Part shown: positions 16,378 through 24,529 of the stretch, piece by piece
Layout of the letters: every line of letters begins with the position of its first letter
Numbering within the stretch: the stretch's first letter is position 1
Source: Acholeplasmatales bacterium
GTDB lineage: Bacteria; Bacillota_I; Bacilli_A; ML615J-28; CAG-313
Direction of reading: 5' to 3'
Assembly (NCBI GenBank): GCA_003539625.1
Contig: DPOU01000008.1
Coordinates: 1-64,000, forward strand
DNA length: 64,000 nucleotides
The notes under the pieces: model-generated
Database searches by the model: none
Told to the model about the DNA's origin: nothing
What the model saw: only the letters and a program-made list of their open reading frames with translations
Position numbers and translations under genes: made by a program

Positions 16378-16504
16378 TTCCCTTGGCCTTTTGGCGTGGA
16401 AGTTTACTTAAGTTATTTACGACTCATAAAAAGGTAAGTAATAACTTAAGTGAAAATATCAAAGAACTTACAATGTTATTACTTATTAGGTAGTAACATT
16501 TTTT
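16355..16504 (+). promoter_or_regulatory. Attenuator with mutually exclusive hairpins
   Basis: Five segments pair alternatively. Segment 0 (16355-16371, inside the leader peptide) can pair with segment 1 (16412-16426). Segment 1, ACTTAAGTTATT (16406-16417), pairs perfectly with 16440-16451. Segment 2, TAAGTAATAAC (16435-16445), pairs perfectly with segment 3, GTTATTACTTA (16475-16485). Segment 3 also forms the terminator with segment 4 (16489-16500). A ribosome stalled on the Tyr codons leaves segment 0 able to hold segment 1, freeing 2 to pair with 3, and the terminator fails. A ribosome at the stop codon covers segment 0, giving 1:2 plus terminator. The pairings are visible; the logic is inferred. 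Confidence 0.75.
16472..16504 (+). terminator. Conditional terminator of the attenuator
   Basis: ATGTTATTACT pairs with GGTAGTAACAT (11 bp including two G-U), loop of about 5 nt, followed by T6, 10 bp before the transporter ribosome binding site. Confidence 0.8.
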
Positions 16505-16525
16505 CATTTTTTTAGGAGGTTTATT

Positions 16526-17524
16526 ATGAAAAAATTAAAAAATTTATTATTTATTATTTGTTTAGTTGTTTTAGGTGTTAGTCTTGTTTCTTGTAAAACT
16601 AAAGGCAATGAAGAGACTAAAGTTGTTAAGATTGGTATTCTACAATTAGCAACACATAGTGCGTTGGATAGCGCAAGAGAAGGCTTTATAGATCAATTGA
16701 AAGAAGCGGGTTATGTCGATAAACAAAATATTAGTATTACTGTAAAGAATCCTGAAGGTGATCCTAATACTGTTAACCAAATGGCAACAGATTTAGTAAG
16801 AAGTTGTGATTTAGTTCTCGGTATCGCAACTGATGCGGCAGTGGCATTACAAAATGCGGCTGAAATAGAAGGTAAAAATATTCCTATTTTATTTACAGCA
16901 GTTACTGATGCGGTAAAAGCAGGATTAGTTGAATCAAATGAAAAACCTGGTAAAAATGTAACAGGTACTTCTGATATTAACCCTGTAAAGGAGCAAATTC
17001 AATTATTAAAAGAATTACTTCCTGATACTGAAAAATTTGGTATTATATATAATGTTTCAGAAATAAACTCTGGTGTACAAGCAGATCTTGCTAAAGCAGA
17101 AGCAGTAAATCAAAATTTAGAATGTAAAGTAAGAACTGTTTCTGATGCATCAGATATTGCAGCTACAGTATCAGCTTTAATCAGTGATGGATGCACAGCT
17201 ATATATATTCCTACCGATAATTTGATTGCCGCAAACATGCCGGCCGTTACATCTGTTACTGATGAAAAGAAGATTCCAACAATTTGTGGTGAGGCTGGTT
17301 GCGTTTTAGGTGGTGGAACTATTACATATGGTGTTAACTACTATGCATTAGGTAAACAAACCGCAAATCAAGCAATACAAATTTTATTTAACAATGTAAG
17401 TCCTAGTAATATTCCTGTAGGAATGCAAACATCACCAGAAGAATTAGACATTGTTATTAATGAAGAAAGTGTAAATAAATTAGGTATTACAATACCAGAT
17501 TCAATAAAAAAACGAATGAAATAA
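16526..17524 (+). CDS. ABC transporter substrate-binding lipoprotein (TrpX type)
   Basis: 332 aa. A lipoprotein signal peptide is present, with a hydrophobic stretch then LVSC (lipobox; Cys near 23). The mature part is the ABC_sub_bind fold: KVVKIGILQLATHSALD, AREGFIDQLKEAGY, NPVKEQIQLLKELLPD, GIIYNVSEINSGVQ, EAGCVLGGGTITYGVNYYALG. This family includes TrpX of streptococci, which binds Trp, Phe and Tyr. Gene order binding protein, permease, ATPase matches trpXYZ. The Tyr/Phe leader peptide upstream supports an aromatic amino acid substrate, more likely Tyr/Phe than Trp. Confidence 0.88.
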   Translation: MKKLKNLLFIICLVVLGVSLVSCKTKGNEETKVVKIGILQLATHSALDSAREGFIDQLKEAGYVDKQNISITVKNPEGDPNTVNQMATDLVRSCDLVLGIATDAAVALQNAAEIEGKNIPILFTAVTDAVKAGLVESNEKPGKNVTGTSDINPVKEQIQLLKELLPDTEKFGIIYNVSEINSGVQADLAKAEAVNQNLECKVRTVSDASDIAATVSALISDGCTAIYIPTDNLIAANMPAVTSVTDEKKIPTICGEAGCVLGGGTITYGVNYYALGKQTANQAIQILFNNVSPSNIPVGMQTSPEELDIVINEESVNKLGITIPDSIKKRMK

Positions 17525-17537
17525 AAAGGATATATTT

Positions 17538-18500
17538 ATGGAAGGAGTTTTAAATTTCTTTATCGATGTGTTAAAATTTGGATTACCATATAGTGTATTA
17601 GCACTTGGTATATTCATATCATATCGTATTTTAGATTTTGCCGATTTAGGGGCAGAAGGAAGTTATACATTAGGGGGAGCAGTTGTTGCTATTTGTTTAT
17701 ATCATAGTTTGAATCCCTTTTTATCTTTACTTATAAGTATTGTTTGTGGATTTTTAGCAGGTATAATTACTGGTGTATTACACACTAAGTTGAGAATTCC
17801 TAAATTACTTTCAGGTATAATCACTATGACTGCTTTATTTTCAATAAACATGTTTATTATGGGCTTTGGCTCAAAAGGAAATACAAGTGGTTATGCTTCA
17901 AATGTATACCTAAATGGTAAGAATACTAATGGAGTAGTTATTAAAACTATATATGATACTTTCTTAGGATTCTTTAGTGCTAAAAACTATAACATAATAT
18001 TTATTAATATTTTATTAGTTGTCTTAGTATTAGCAATTATCTATTTCTTCTTTGGAACAGAGATTGGTATGTCAGTAAGATCTACTGGTATGAATGAGGC
18101 AATGTCTAGAGCGCAAGGTATAAATACTTCATTAATGATTATTTTAGGACTTGGTATAAGTAATGCATTAATTGCTATGAGCGGAGCATTGTATACTCAA
18201 GTTAATCGTACCGCAAATAATACTATGGGTGTTGGTGTACTAGTAATAGGACTAGCATCAATAATAATAGGTGAAGCAATTTTTGGTAAACGTTCATTTA
18301 AAAATTGGATATTATCAGTTACATTTGGTGCTGTTATCTATTATTTAGTAATATGCTTAGCTTTAAAATTAGGTTTACCAGATTACTGTAAAAAACTATT
18401 ATATGCTTTATTAATAACAATTGTCTTGGTTATACCTCTTGTTAAAAAAGCAATATCAAAAAATAAAAACAAAAGAAAGGGTGATTTGCTTGGAAACTAG
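17538..18500 (+). CDS. ABC transporter permease (TrpY type)
   Basis: 320 aa with 8-9 membrane helices, of the branched-chain/TrpY permease type. ILDFADLGAEGSYTLGGAVV near residue 31 and EIGMSVRSTGMNEAMSRAQG mid-protein (the cytoplasmic coupling loop) are typical. It is placed 13 bp after the binding protein, and its last codons overlap the start of the ATPase gene, so translation is probably coupled. Confidence 0.88.
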   Translation: MEGVLNFFIDVLKFGLPYSVLALGIFISYRILDFADLGAEGSYTLGGAVVAICLYHSLNPFLSLLISIVCGFLAGIITGVLHTKLRIPKLLSGIITMTALFSINMFIMGFGSKGNTSGYASNVYLNGKNTNGVVIKTIYDTFLGFFSAKNYNIIFINILLVVLVLAIIYFFFGTEIGMSVRSTGMNEAMSRAQGINTSLMIILGLGISNALIAMSGALYTQVNRTANNTMGVGVLVIGLASIIIGEAIFGKRSFKNWILSVTFGAVIYYLVICLALKLGLPDYCKKLLYALLITIVLVIPLVKKAISKNKNKRKGDLLGN

Positions 18501-19302
18501 AAATATGTTAGAAATAAACGATGCTTTAAAAGTATTTAAAGTTTCAACAAACCCCGAAGATGATAGAGTTGCGATTAATCATTTAAATTTAGAAATAAAA
18601 GAAGGTGACTTTGTAACAATCATTGGTGGAAACGGCTCAGGTAAATCAACCTTGATGAACGCAATAGCAGGTGCGATTACACTTGATAGTGGAACAATAA
18701 AGATTGCTGGGAAAGATGTAACTAAACTTCCAGAATATAAAAGGGCCGCTTATCTAGGTAGAGTATTCCAAGATCCTAATATGGGTACCGCATCACAAAT
18801 GAATATTGAAGAAAATATGATGCTTGCAACCAGAAGAACTAAAAAGAAAACCCTAAAATGGGGCTTCAATAAAGGAGATCGAGAAGCTTGTGTAAATAAA
18901 CTAAAAAGCTTAAATTTAGGGTTAGAAAATCGCCTTGAACAAAAAGTCGGTTTGTTATCAGGTGGTCAAAGACAAGCAGTAACATTATTAATGGCAACAA
19001 TACAAAGACCAGATATTCTACTTCTTGATGAGCATACAGCAGCTCTTGACCCTAAAACTGCTAAAGTAGTTTTGGAATTAACTTCAAAAATAGTAGAAGA
19101 AGAAAAAATAACAACTTTGATGATAACTCACAATATGCGTGATGCTATAAAATATGGTAATAGATTAATTATGTTAAATGAAGGAAGAGTTATTTTTGAC
19201 ATTTCAGGTGAAGAAAAGAAAAATCTAACCGTTCAAGAGTTACTAGAAAAATTCGAAAAAGATGATGACATACAATTAGATGATAAAATGATTCTAGGAT
19301 AA
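18490..19302 (+). CDS. ABC transporter ATP-binding protein (TrpZ type)
   Basis: 270 aa from the TTG at 18490, which has GGGTGA 5 bp upstream; an ATG at 18505 is the alternative, and upstream codons in this frame only copy the permease region. Walker A is GGNGSGKS (about 46-53), the ABC signature is LSGGQRQA, and Walker B is ILLLDEHTAALDP followed by the switch His in MITHNM. It energises uptake by the two preceding gene products. A strong terminator closes the operon. Confidence 0.92.
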   Translation: METRNMLEINDALKVFKVSTNPEDDRVAINHLNLEIKEGDFVTIIGGNGSGKSTLMNAIAGAITLDSGTIKIAGKDVTKLPEYKRAAYLGRVFQDPNMGTASQMNIEENMMLATRRTKKKTLKWGFNKGDREACVNKLKSLNLGLENRLEQKVGLLSGGQRQAVTLLMATIQRPDILLLDEHTAALDPKTAKVVLELTSKIVEEEKITTLMITHNMRDAIKYGNRLIMLNEGRVIFDISGEEKKNLTVQELLEKFEKDDDIQLDDKMILG

Positions 19303-19335
19303 AAAATGTAAAGGTATATTACCTTTACATTTTTT
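19303..19335. terminator. Bidirectional terminator, transporter operon and sirtuin
   Basis: AATGTAAAGGTA and TACCTTTACATT form a perfect stem with A-runs and T-runs on both sides, shared by the convergent genes. Confidence 0.9.
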
Positions 19336-20053
19336 GATTTATTACATTTTCTAATACTTTACCAATTGAATCATGAATTACAATGCTAGCATAATCGTCA
19401 TAACTTGTTTTGTCACGATTTATTAGTATTAGATACTTACCTTTAAAGTATCTAATAAATGAAGCGGCAGGATACACACTAAGAGAAGTACCACCCACAA
19501 TTAATACATCACAAGTAGAGATGTAATAGATAGCTTTATCAACAACATTATCATTTAAACTTTCTTCGTATAAGACAACATCGGGCTTTATATAACTACC
19601 ACATACAGGACATATACCTTGATATTTAATCATTTCTTCTTCATTATAAAAGCCACGACATTTTATACAGTGATTTCTTCTTACACTACCATGCAACTCA
19701 ACTACGTTTTTACTACCAGCATCTTGATGAAGTCCATCAATGTTTTGAGTTATTACGGCTCTTAGTTTTCCTTCTTTTTCAAGAGTTGCAAGCGCAAGAT
19801 GAGCTTTATTAGGTCTAGCATTAGGATGAAGCATTTCATCGAAATAGAACTTATAAAAAATATCTTTATGGTTATTAAAAAATGTTCTTGATAAAATTTC
19901 TTCAGCGTTATATCCATATTTTTTTTGTTTATATAATCCAGTATCACTTCTAAAATCTGGAATGTTACTTTCGGTTGAAACTCCAGCTCCACCGAAAAAT
20001 ACAATGTTATTTGAATTTTTAATAATCTCTTTTAATTTTTGTAATTGTTCCAT
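19325..20053 (-). CDS. Sir2-family NAD-dependent protein deacylase
   Basis: 242 aa. GGAGVSTESNIPDFRS (21-36) is the NAD-binding loop, TQNIDGLH (102-109) the pocket motif and H121 in VELHGS the catalytic His. Zinc Cys pairs are C129/C132 and C148/C151, and GTSLSVYPA is the C-terminal NAD motif. Bacterial sirtuins remove acetyl or acyl groups from protein lysines using NAD+. The Ala-Arg substrate pair of succinyl-type CobB is not obvious, so acyl specificity is left open. Confidence 0.93.
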   Translation of the reverse strand: MEQLQKLKEIIKNSNNIVFFGGAGVSTESNIPDFRSDTGLYKQKKYGYNAEEILSRTFFNNHKDIFYKFYFDEMLHPNARPNKAHLALATLEKEGKLRAVITQNIDGLHQDAGSKNVVELHGSVRRNHCIKCRGFYNEEEMIKYQGICPVCGSYIKPDVVLYEESLNDNVVDKAIYYISTCDVLIVGGTSLSVYPAASFIRYFKGKYLILINRDKTSYDDYASIVIHDSIGKVLENVINQKM

Positions 20054-20134
20054 AGTACTACCTCAATCTATGTAAAATTATATCATAAAAAGAAATTTTA
20101 TTCAAATTATGGTATAATAATGGTGGTGATTAAA

Positions 20135-21103
20135 ATGAATTTATTAAATGAAGTATTAAAAAATAAAGAACAAGGTTATGCTTTTTATTATCAAGATGAA
20201 AACCAAAAAATAACCAAAGTAAATGGCAAATTAGCAGATATAAATAGTAATGATATTAGTTTTGATACTGATTTTAGACTTGCATCAGTTAGCAAACAAT
20301 TTATTGCCTACGGTATTATAAAACTGGTTGAAAATAAATTGCTAGATTACGATACAACTATTAAAGAAATATTTAACGATTTACCGGAATACTTTAATAA
20401 AATTACGATAAAACATTTATTGACACATACATCAGGTATTTATGATTATGAAACTATCCCTCACAAAGATGATGACAAACAAATCTTAGATAGAGATATT
20501 TTGACATTTTTACAAACCACTACACAAACTTATTTTGAACCTGGTAGTAAGTATCAATATAGTAATACTGGTTTCATTCTTTTAGGCTTAATTATCGAAG
20601 AAGTAAGAAAAGAAAAAATAGCTATATATTTAGGGAAAATATTCAAGGAAGTTGGTATGACTAATACAATGGTAAATTACCAAGGAATTACCGAAATACC
20701 AAATAGGGCCTATGGCCATATTATTGAAAATGGTGAGTTAATAGTAAAAGATCAATACTGGTGTAGTGCAACCATAGGTGATGGTGGTATTTATTCTAAT
20801 ATAAATGATTTAAATAAGTGGATAGATTATTTATTAAGCAATGAAACAAAATTAAAACAAACAATGTTTAAAATAAATACTTTAAATGATGGAACCAAAA
20901 CTGAGTATGGTTATGGCATACAAGTAATAGAAGTTAACAATAAGTTACTATATTACCATTGTGGAGATACTATTGGTACTAATACCTTAATTTTATTTTC
21001 AAGTGATTTCAAGTTGAGATGTATTTTTTTAACTAATTTAGGAAATGTTGAGACACGACTTTTAAAAGATGCAATTGTTGAAGAAATAAAAAATAAGTTC
21101 TAG
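20135..21103 (+). CDS. Beta-lactamase-fold serine hydrolase
   Basis: 322 aa from the ATG at 20135 (GGTGGTGAT upstream); a longer frame to 20045 is unsupported because it runs over the promoter (TATAAT at 20113). The SxxK nucleophile motif is SVSK in LASVSKQFIAYGI, the YxN motif is YSN in YQYSNTGF, and TIKHLLTHTSGIYDY is the conserved segment of class C beta-lactamase-like hydrolases. No signal peptide is seen, so it is probably cytoplasmic. Likely an esterase or D-amino peptide hydrolase, not a drug-resistance enzyme. Confidence 0.85.
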   Translation: MNLLNEVLKNKEQGYAFYYQDENQKITKVNGKLADINSNDISFDTDFRLASVSKQFIAYGIIKLVENKLLDYDTTIKEIFNDLPEYFNKITIKHLLTHTSGIYDYETIPHKDDDKQILDRDILTFLQTTTQTYFEPGSKYQYSNTGFILLGLIIEEVRKEKIAIYLGKIFKEVGMTNTMVNYQGITEIPNRAYGHIIENGELIVKDQYWCSATIGDGGIYSNINDLNKWIDYLLSNETKLKQTMFKINTLNDGTKTEYGYGIQVIEVNNKLLYYHCGDTIGTNTLILFSSDFKLRCIFLTNLGNVETRLLKDAIVEEIKNKF

Positions 21104-21123
21104 TTGATACTAGAGCTTATTTT
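21091..21123. terminator. Bidirectional terminator, hydrolase and Crp/Fnr gene
   Basis: AAATAAGTTCTAGT and ACTAGAGCTTATTTT pair with one G-U across a TGAT loop. The arms hold the ends of both convergent genes. Confidence 0.85.
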
Positions 21124-21781
21124 CATAATTAATTATAAAGTGATTTTTACGGTAATCAATAAGATTACTTTTTTTAAGTTTACTTAACTCACTAGATAGA
21201 GCACTTCGGTCAACTAAGAGATAATCCGCAAGTTCTTGGCGATCAAAAGGAATATAGAAGTCATTACTATTAGTTTTTGTGGCAAAGCTAGACAAAAAAG
21301 AAATTATTTTTTCTCTAGTAGTACGTTTAGATATATGTTCTAACTTTTCCATAAGAGAGATATTTTTGATTGCAAGCACTTCAACCGCATTCTTAATTAG
21401 GGTGTTGTGGTGCACACAGTGTTTCGAACAAGGAGAAAATACTTTGCTAACGGGAATTATAATAACTTTGGTTTTTTCCTTGGCAACTAATGAAACAGGA
21501 TATTTTTTGATATTAGCATATGCATATGAAATACCAAATACTTGGTTTCTTAAAACAACATCCATTATTGAACGATTACCCCAATAATCTTCTTCTTCAA
21601 TAATGCAAGTGCCACTATATATTATATGTATATACTCAATATCATCATCCATTTTTACAATGTAATCATTCTTTTTATAAGTCTTTATATTCATTTTAAA
21701 GCAGTTTGATAATGACTTAATATTATCATCAGTCATATTTTTAAATAGTAAACAATCATTTAGAAGAAAATCTTTTATCAT
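21110..21781 (-). CDS. Crp/Fnr-family transcriptional regulator
   Basis: 223 aa from the ATG at 21781 (GAAAGG 7 bp upstream). An upstream extension of 43 aromatic-rich codons covers the promoter region and is rejected. Residues 1-130 are a cyclic-nucleotide-binding-like beta barrel; residues 150-223 form the winged helix (DRQELADYLLVDRSALSSEL). SPCSKHCVHHNTL contains closely spaced Cys and His. It sits mid-protein rather than at the N-terminus as in classical Fnr iron-sulfur proteins. Divergent from the NrdD-like gene, which it may control. Confidence 0.85.
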   Translation of the reverse strand: MIKDFLLNDCLLFKNMTDDNIKSLSNCFKMNIKTYKKNDYIVKMDDDIEYIHIIYSGTCIIEEEDYWGNRSIMDVVLRNQVFGISYAYANIKKYPVSLVAKEKTKVIIIPVSKVFSPCSKHCVHHNTLIKNAVEVLAIKNISLMEKLEHISKRTTREKIISFLSSFATKTNSNDFYIPFDRQELADYLLVDRSALSSELSKLKKSNLIDYRKNHFIINYENKL

Positions 21782-21794
21782 ATTTGAACCTTTC

Positions 21795-21836
21795 GTTGTA
21801 AAAACAACATACTTATTTACAACATTATAGTATAAT
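21795..21836. promoter_or_regulatory. Divergent promoter region with inverted repeat
   Basis: GTTGT (21795-21799) and ACAAC (21804-21808) form an inverted repeat, with a further TTTACAAC at 21816. TATAAT boxes occur on both strands around 21825-21836. It is a candidate binding site for the adjacent Crp/Fnr regulator. Confidence 0.45.
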
Positions 21837-21880
21837 AAATAAAAAATGTAAAACAAATAGAACGAAAGGAAGTAAAAAAC

Positions 21881-22153
21881 ATGGTAGAAGTAAAAGTAAC
21901 TGGTGGACAAATATCAGAAGAAGAAAAGAATGCCTACATTGAAAGAGGCATAAAAAAATATGGAGAAGCTAATCTTGAAGGTATTGATATTGAATTAGAT
22001 GGTGATTATGTTAATTTACACTATCATATTACTCCAGTACCATTCCAAAGAATAAGAAGAATTACTGGTTATCTTGTTGGAACATTAGATAGATTTAATG
22101 ACGCAAAACGTGATGAAGTTGAAAGCCGTGTAAAACATATGAAAGCAAACTAA
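21881..22153 (+). CDS. Stand-alone NrdD C-terminal (glycyl-radical-type) protein
   Basis: 90 aa, GAAAGGAAG ribosome binding site. The N-terminal half (VKVTGGQISEEEKNAYIERG...) has no clear motif. The C-terminal RRITGYLVGTLDRFN then DAKRDEVESRVKHM follows the end of class III anaerobic ribonucleotide reductase (RRVxGYLG...FNxGKxxExxxRVKH), including the Gly of the radical site. Short proteins of this type are usually named anaerobic ribonucleoside-triphosphate reductase in clostridial genomes, though they lack the catalytic barrel. It could be a spare radical domain or a separate regulator. No nrdD or nrdG is adjacent. Confidence 0.7.
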   Translation: MVEVKVTGGQISEEEKNAYIERGIKKYGEANLEGIDIELDGDYVNLHYHITPVPFQRIRRITGYLVGTLDRFNDAKRDEVESRVKHMKAN

Positions 22154-22183
22154 GATGTATCAGTTATGATATATCTTTTTTTG
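22152..22183 (+). terminator. Terminator after NrdD-like gene
   Basis: AAGATGTATCA and TGATATATCTT (one G-U) followed by T7. Confidence 0.85.
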
Positions 22184-22217
22184 TTATATATTACCAACCC
22201 TATTTAGTCCAAAAGTT

Positions 22218-22246
22218 TTGACATAGAATGTGAATTTTAGTATAAT
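22218..22246 (+). promoter_or_regulatory. Consensus promoter of the chitinase-like lipoprotein
   Basis: TTGACA, 17-bp spacer, TATAAT: both hexamers are perfect, implying strong expression. Confidence 0.85.
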
Positions 22247-22267
22247 TAAATTGTAATAGGAGGCAAT

Positions 22268-24502
22268 ATGAAGAAATATACAAAAATCTTAAGTTTAATA
22301 GCAGTTTTAATATGTATAGTGTTTATGAGTGGTTGCGCAAAAAACATCACAGTTGAATATCAAATTGATGATACTGTAATTACTACTCAACAATATGCCA
22401 AAAATAATAAAATAAAATTAGTTGATGCACCAACAAAAGAAGGATATACATTTGTTGGTTGGTATGATAAAGCAACCGATACTAAAGTTGAAGAAAAAGT
22501 TAAAGTAAAAGGTAATTTAGTATTAGTTGGTAAGTACGAAATAACTAATTATCAAATTATTTATCAAAATGAAGGAAACCAAGTATCAAATCCTACGACT
22601 TATACAATGTTCTCAGAAGATATCACTTTGAACAATCCTACACGTGATGGATATGTATTTTTAGGATGGTACAATGGTGATACAAAAGTTGAAAAAATTG
22701 TAAAAGGTTCAACGGGTAATCTTACGCTTGTCGCAAAATGGGAAGTCGTTAATGGTCACAAAGTTGTATTTAAAGCAGGTGCAGGTGAATTTAGCGATGG
22801 AACAAGCGAGTTGGTGATTTATGTAGTTGATGGTGGTGAATTAGTATATCCAGAAAACCCCGTAGTAGTAGACAAGAATGGTCGTGTATTTAAGGGTTGG
22901 TATATTGATTCAGAAATTATTTTACCAGGTACATTAGTAACTGAAGATTTAGTTTTACGCGCTAAATATGTAAACAGTGATGAAACATATTCATTGATAT
23001 ATAACCTAAATGGTGGAACAATGAAAGGAAGCACTGAACAAATTTATTTTAAAGATGGTTTCTTAGCGTTAGAGACTCCTAAAAAGGAAGGCTTTGAATT
23101 CTTAGGTTGGTACGATAACGAAAGTTTTAATGGTAAAAATTATCGTTACATTGATGAAAATTCTACTGGTAATGTTGAATTATTTGCAAAATGGGTTTTA
23201 GTAAATTACGAATATGTAGATACAATCTTCCTTGAATTAATACCTGATGAAATTACAGATGATTTATATATGCCATTTAATTATCAAGGTGTAGAATTGG
23301 CTTGGAAGAGTAGTAATACTTCAATCTTAAGTTTAACAGGAGTAATTAATCAATCTCACCAAGATCAAGAAGTAACTATTGAATTAGATATAACATTTGA
23401 AGATGAAGTCTTTTCTTATAGTAAAAAAGTAACAATTAAACGTATTGTATTTGAAGATATTACAAATCCTGTTGCGGGATACTTCTATACAACAGGAGTT
23501 ACAATTAAATCTGAAACTGTAGTAAATAACTTAGATATTGCATATTATGCCTTTGTAAAAGTACAATCTAATGGTGCTGTAACAGTTGAAGGATTATCAA
23601 GTTTCAATACATTTGTAAGAGATGGGTTAACACTAAGAAAGAAAGGTATAAGAATGGTATTGTCGGTTGCGGGAGGAGCTGACAACTTCAGTAATGCTTG
23701 TCGTAATGTAGGTCCTAGTGCTGTTGCTGATAACATCATGTACTATGTTGAAAAATACAATTTAGATGGTGTTGATATTGACTGGGAATTCCCTGCTGAT
23801 TCAACAGACCAACAATATCTAAATGTTTTATGCCAAAGTTTACGTGCAAAATTAGATATCTTAGGTAAAGGCGGTACACCATATCTTCTTACTGCGGCTA
23901 TTCCTTCATCACAGTTATATCAAAGATTCGATTTAAAAACTTTAAATAAATATTTAGACTATGTAAATATGATGTCATATGATATGAATGCATCAGGACG
24001 TGCATCACATCTTTGTCCATTATTTAGAGCTTTCAATGATGGTAATTTAGGTTATGGTATTGATGATGGTATCGTTAAATTTACAACAGCAGGTTTGGAT
24101 GCTAATAAAATAATTGTTGGTGGAGCTTTTTATGGAAAGGCTTATACTGTTAAAGGTACTGGTAATTATGAATCTAAGTATCCAGCATTAGGTGCTCCTG
24201 CTGAACTTAATTCATTACAATATGCAAGTGGTACTGTAACATATAAATATATATCTAAAAACATCTTAATAGATTCTTCATATAAGAGATACTTTGACAA
24301 TGAAGCTAAAGTACCATACCTATATAGTGCATCTAAAAAAATCTTTATCACATATGAAGATGTTGAATCTTTACAACTTAAAACGGAATATGCCTATGAA
24401 AACGGTATGGGAATAATGTTCTGGGAATATGGTTATGATGACAACAATATATTGACTGATGCAATTTGTGATAAGATGGCTGAATTAAAAAATAAAAAAT
24501 AA
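22268..24502 (+). CDS. InlB-repeat lipoprotein with GH18 chitinase-like domain
   Basis: 744 aa. Lipoprotein signal with FMSGC (Cys 23). Residues about 28-310 hold Listeria-Bacteroides (InlB B) repeats, each ending in the form GYxFxGWY...LxAKW (GYTFVGWYD, GYVFLGWYN, GRVFKGWY, GFEFLGWYD). Residues 315-395 are an Ig-like domain with AWKSSNTSIL. Residues 400-744 form a GH18 barrel: IRMVLSVAGGAD, then the catalytic DGVDIDWE with E507, MMSYDM (569-573) and a late FWEYGYDDNN. All GH18 DxxDxDxE residues are present, so hydrolysis of chitin or other beta-1,4 GlcNAc polymers at the cell surface is likely. Confidence 0.92.
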   Translation: MKKYTKILSLIAVLICIVFMSGCAKNITVEYQIDDTVITTQQYAKNNKIKLVDAPTKEGYTFVGWYDKATDTKVEEKVKVKGNLVLVGKYEITNYQIIYQNEGNQVSNPTTYTMFSEDITLNNPTRDGYVFLGWYNGDTKVEKIVKGSTGNLTLVAKWEVVNGHKVVFKAGAGEFSDGTSELVIYVVDGGELVYPENPVVVDKNGRVFKGWYIDSEIILPGTLVTEDLVLRAKYVNSDETYSLIYNLNGGTMKGSTEQIYFKDGFLALETPKKEGFEFLGWYDNESFNGKNYRYIDENSTGNVELFAKWVLVNYEYVDTIFLELIPDEITDDLYMPFNYQGVELAWKSSNTSILSLTGVINQSHQDQEVTIELDITFEDEVFSYSKKVTIKRIVFEDITNPVAGYFYTTGVTIKSETVVNNLDIAYYAFVKVQSNGAVTVEGLSSFNTFVRDGLTLRKKGIRMVLSVAGGADNFSNACRNVGPSAVADNIMYYVEKYNLDGVDIDWEFPADSTDQQYLNVLCQSLRAKLDILGKGGTPYLLTAAIPSSQLYQRFDLKTLNKYLDYVNMMSYDMNASGRASHLCPLFRAFNDGNLGYGIDDGIVKFTTAGLDANKIIVGGAFYGKAYTVKGTGNYESKYPALGAPAELNSLQYASGTVTYKYISKNILIDSSYKRYFDNEAKVPYLYSASKKIFITYEDVESLQLKTEYAYENGMGIMFWEYGYDDNNILTDAICDKMAELKNKK

Positions 24503-24509
24503 TAAAAAA

Positions 24510-24529
24510 GGCTGGAATTCCAGCCTTTT
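24510..24529. terminator. Bidirectional terminator
   Basis: Palindrome GGCTGGAATTCCAGCC with an A-run before and a T-run after, between convergent genes. Confidence 0.9.

Noticed and set aside
16139..16525. T-box riboswitch before the aromatic transporter
   Set aside because: No AGGGTGG T-box sequence or specifier stem; the hairpins and short peptide fit attenuation instead.
20135..21103. Beta-lactam resistance enzyme
   Set aside because: SxxK and YxN motifs are shared by many esterases and peptidases, and no signal peptide is present.
21782..21910. N-terminal aromatic extension of the Crp/Fnr protein
   Set aside because: The stretch is promoter DNA shared with the divergent gene, and the ATG at 21781 has GAAAGG upstream.
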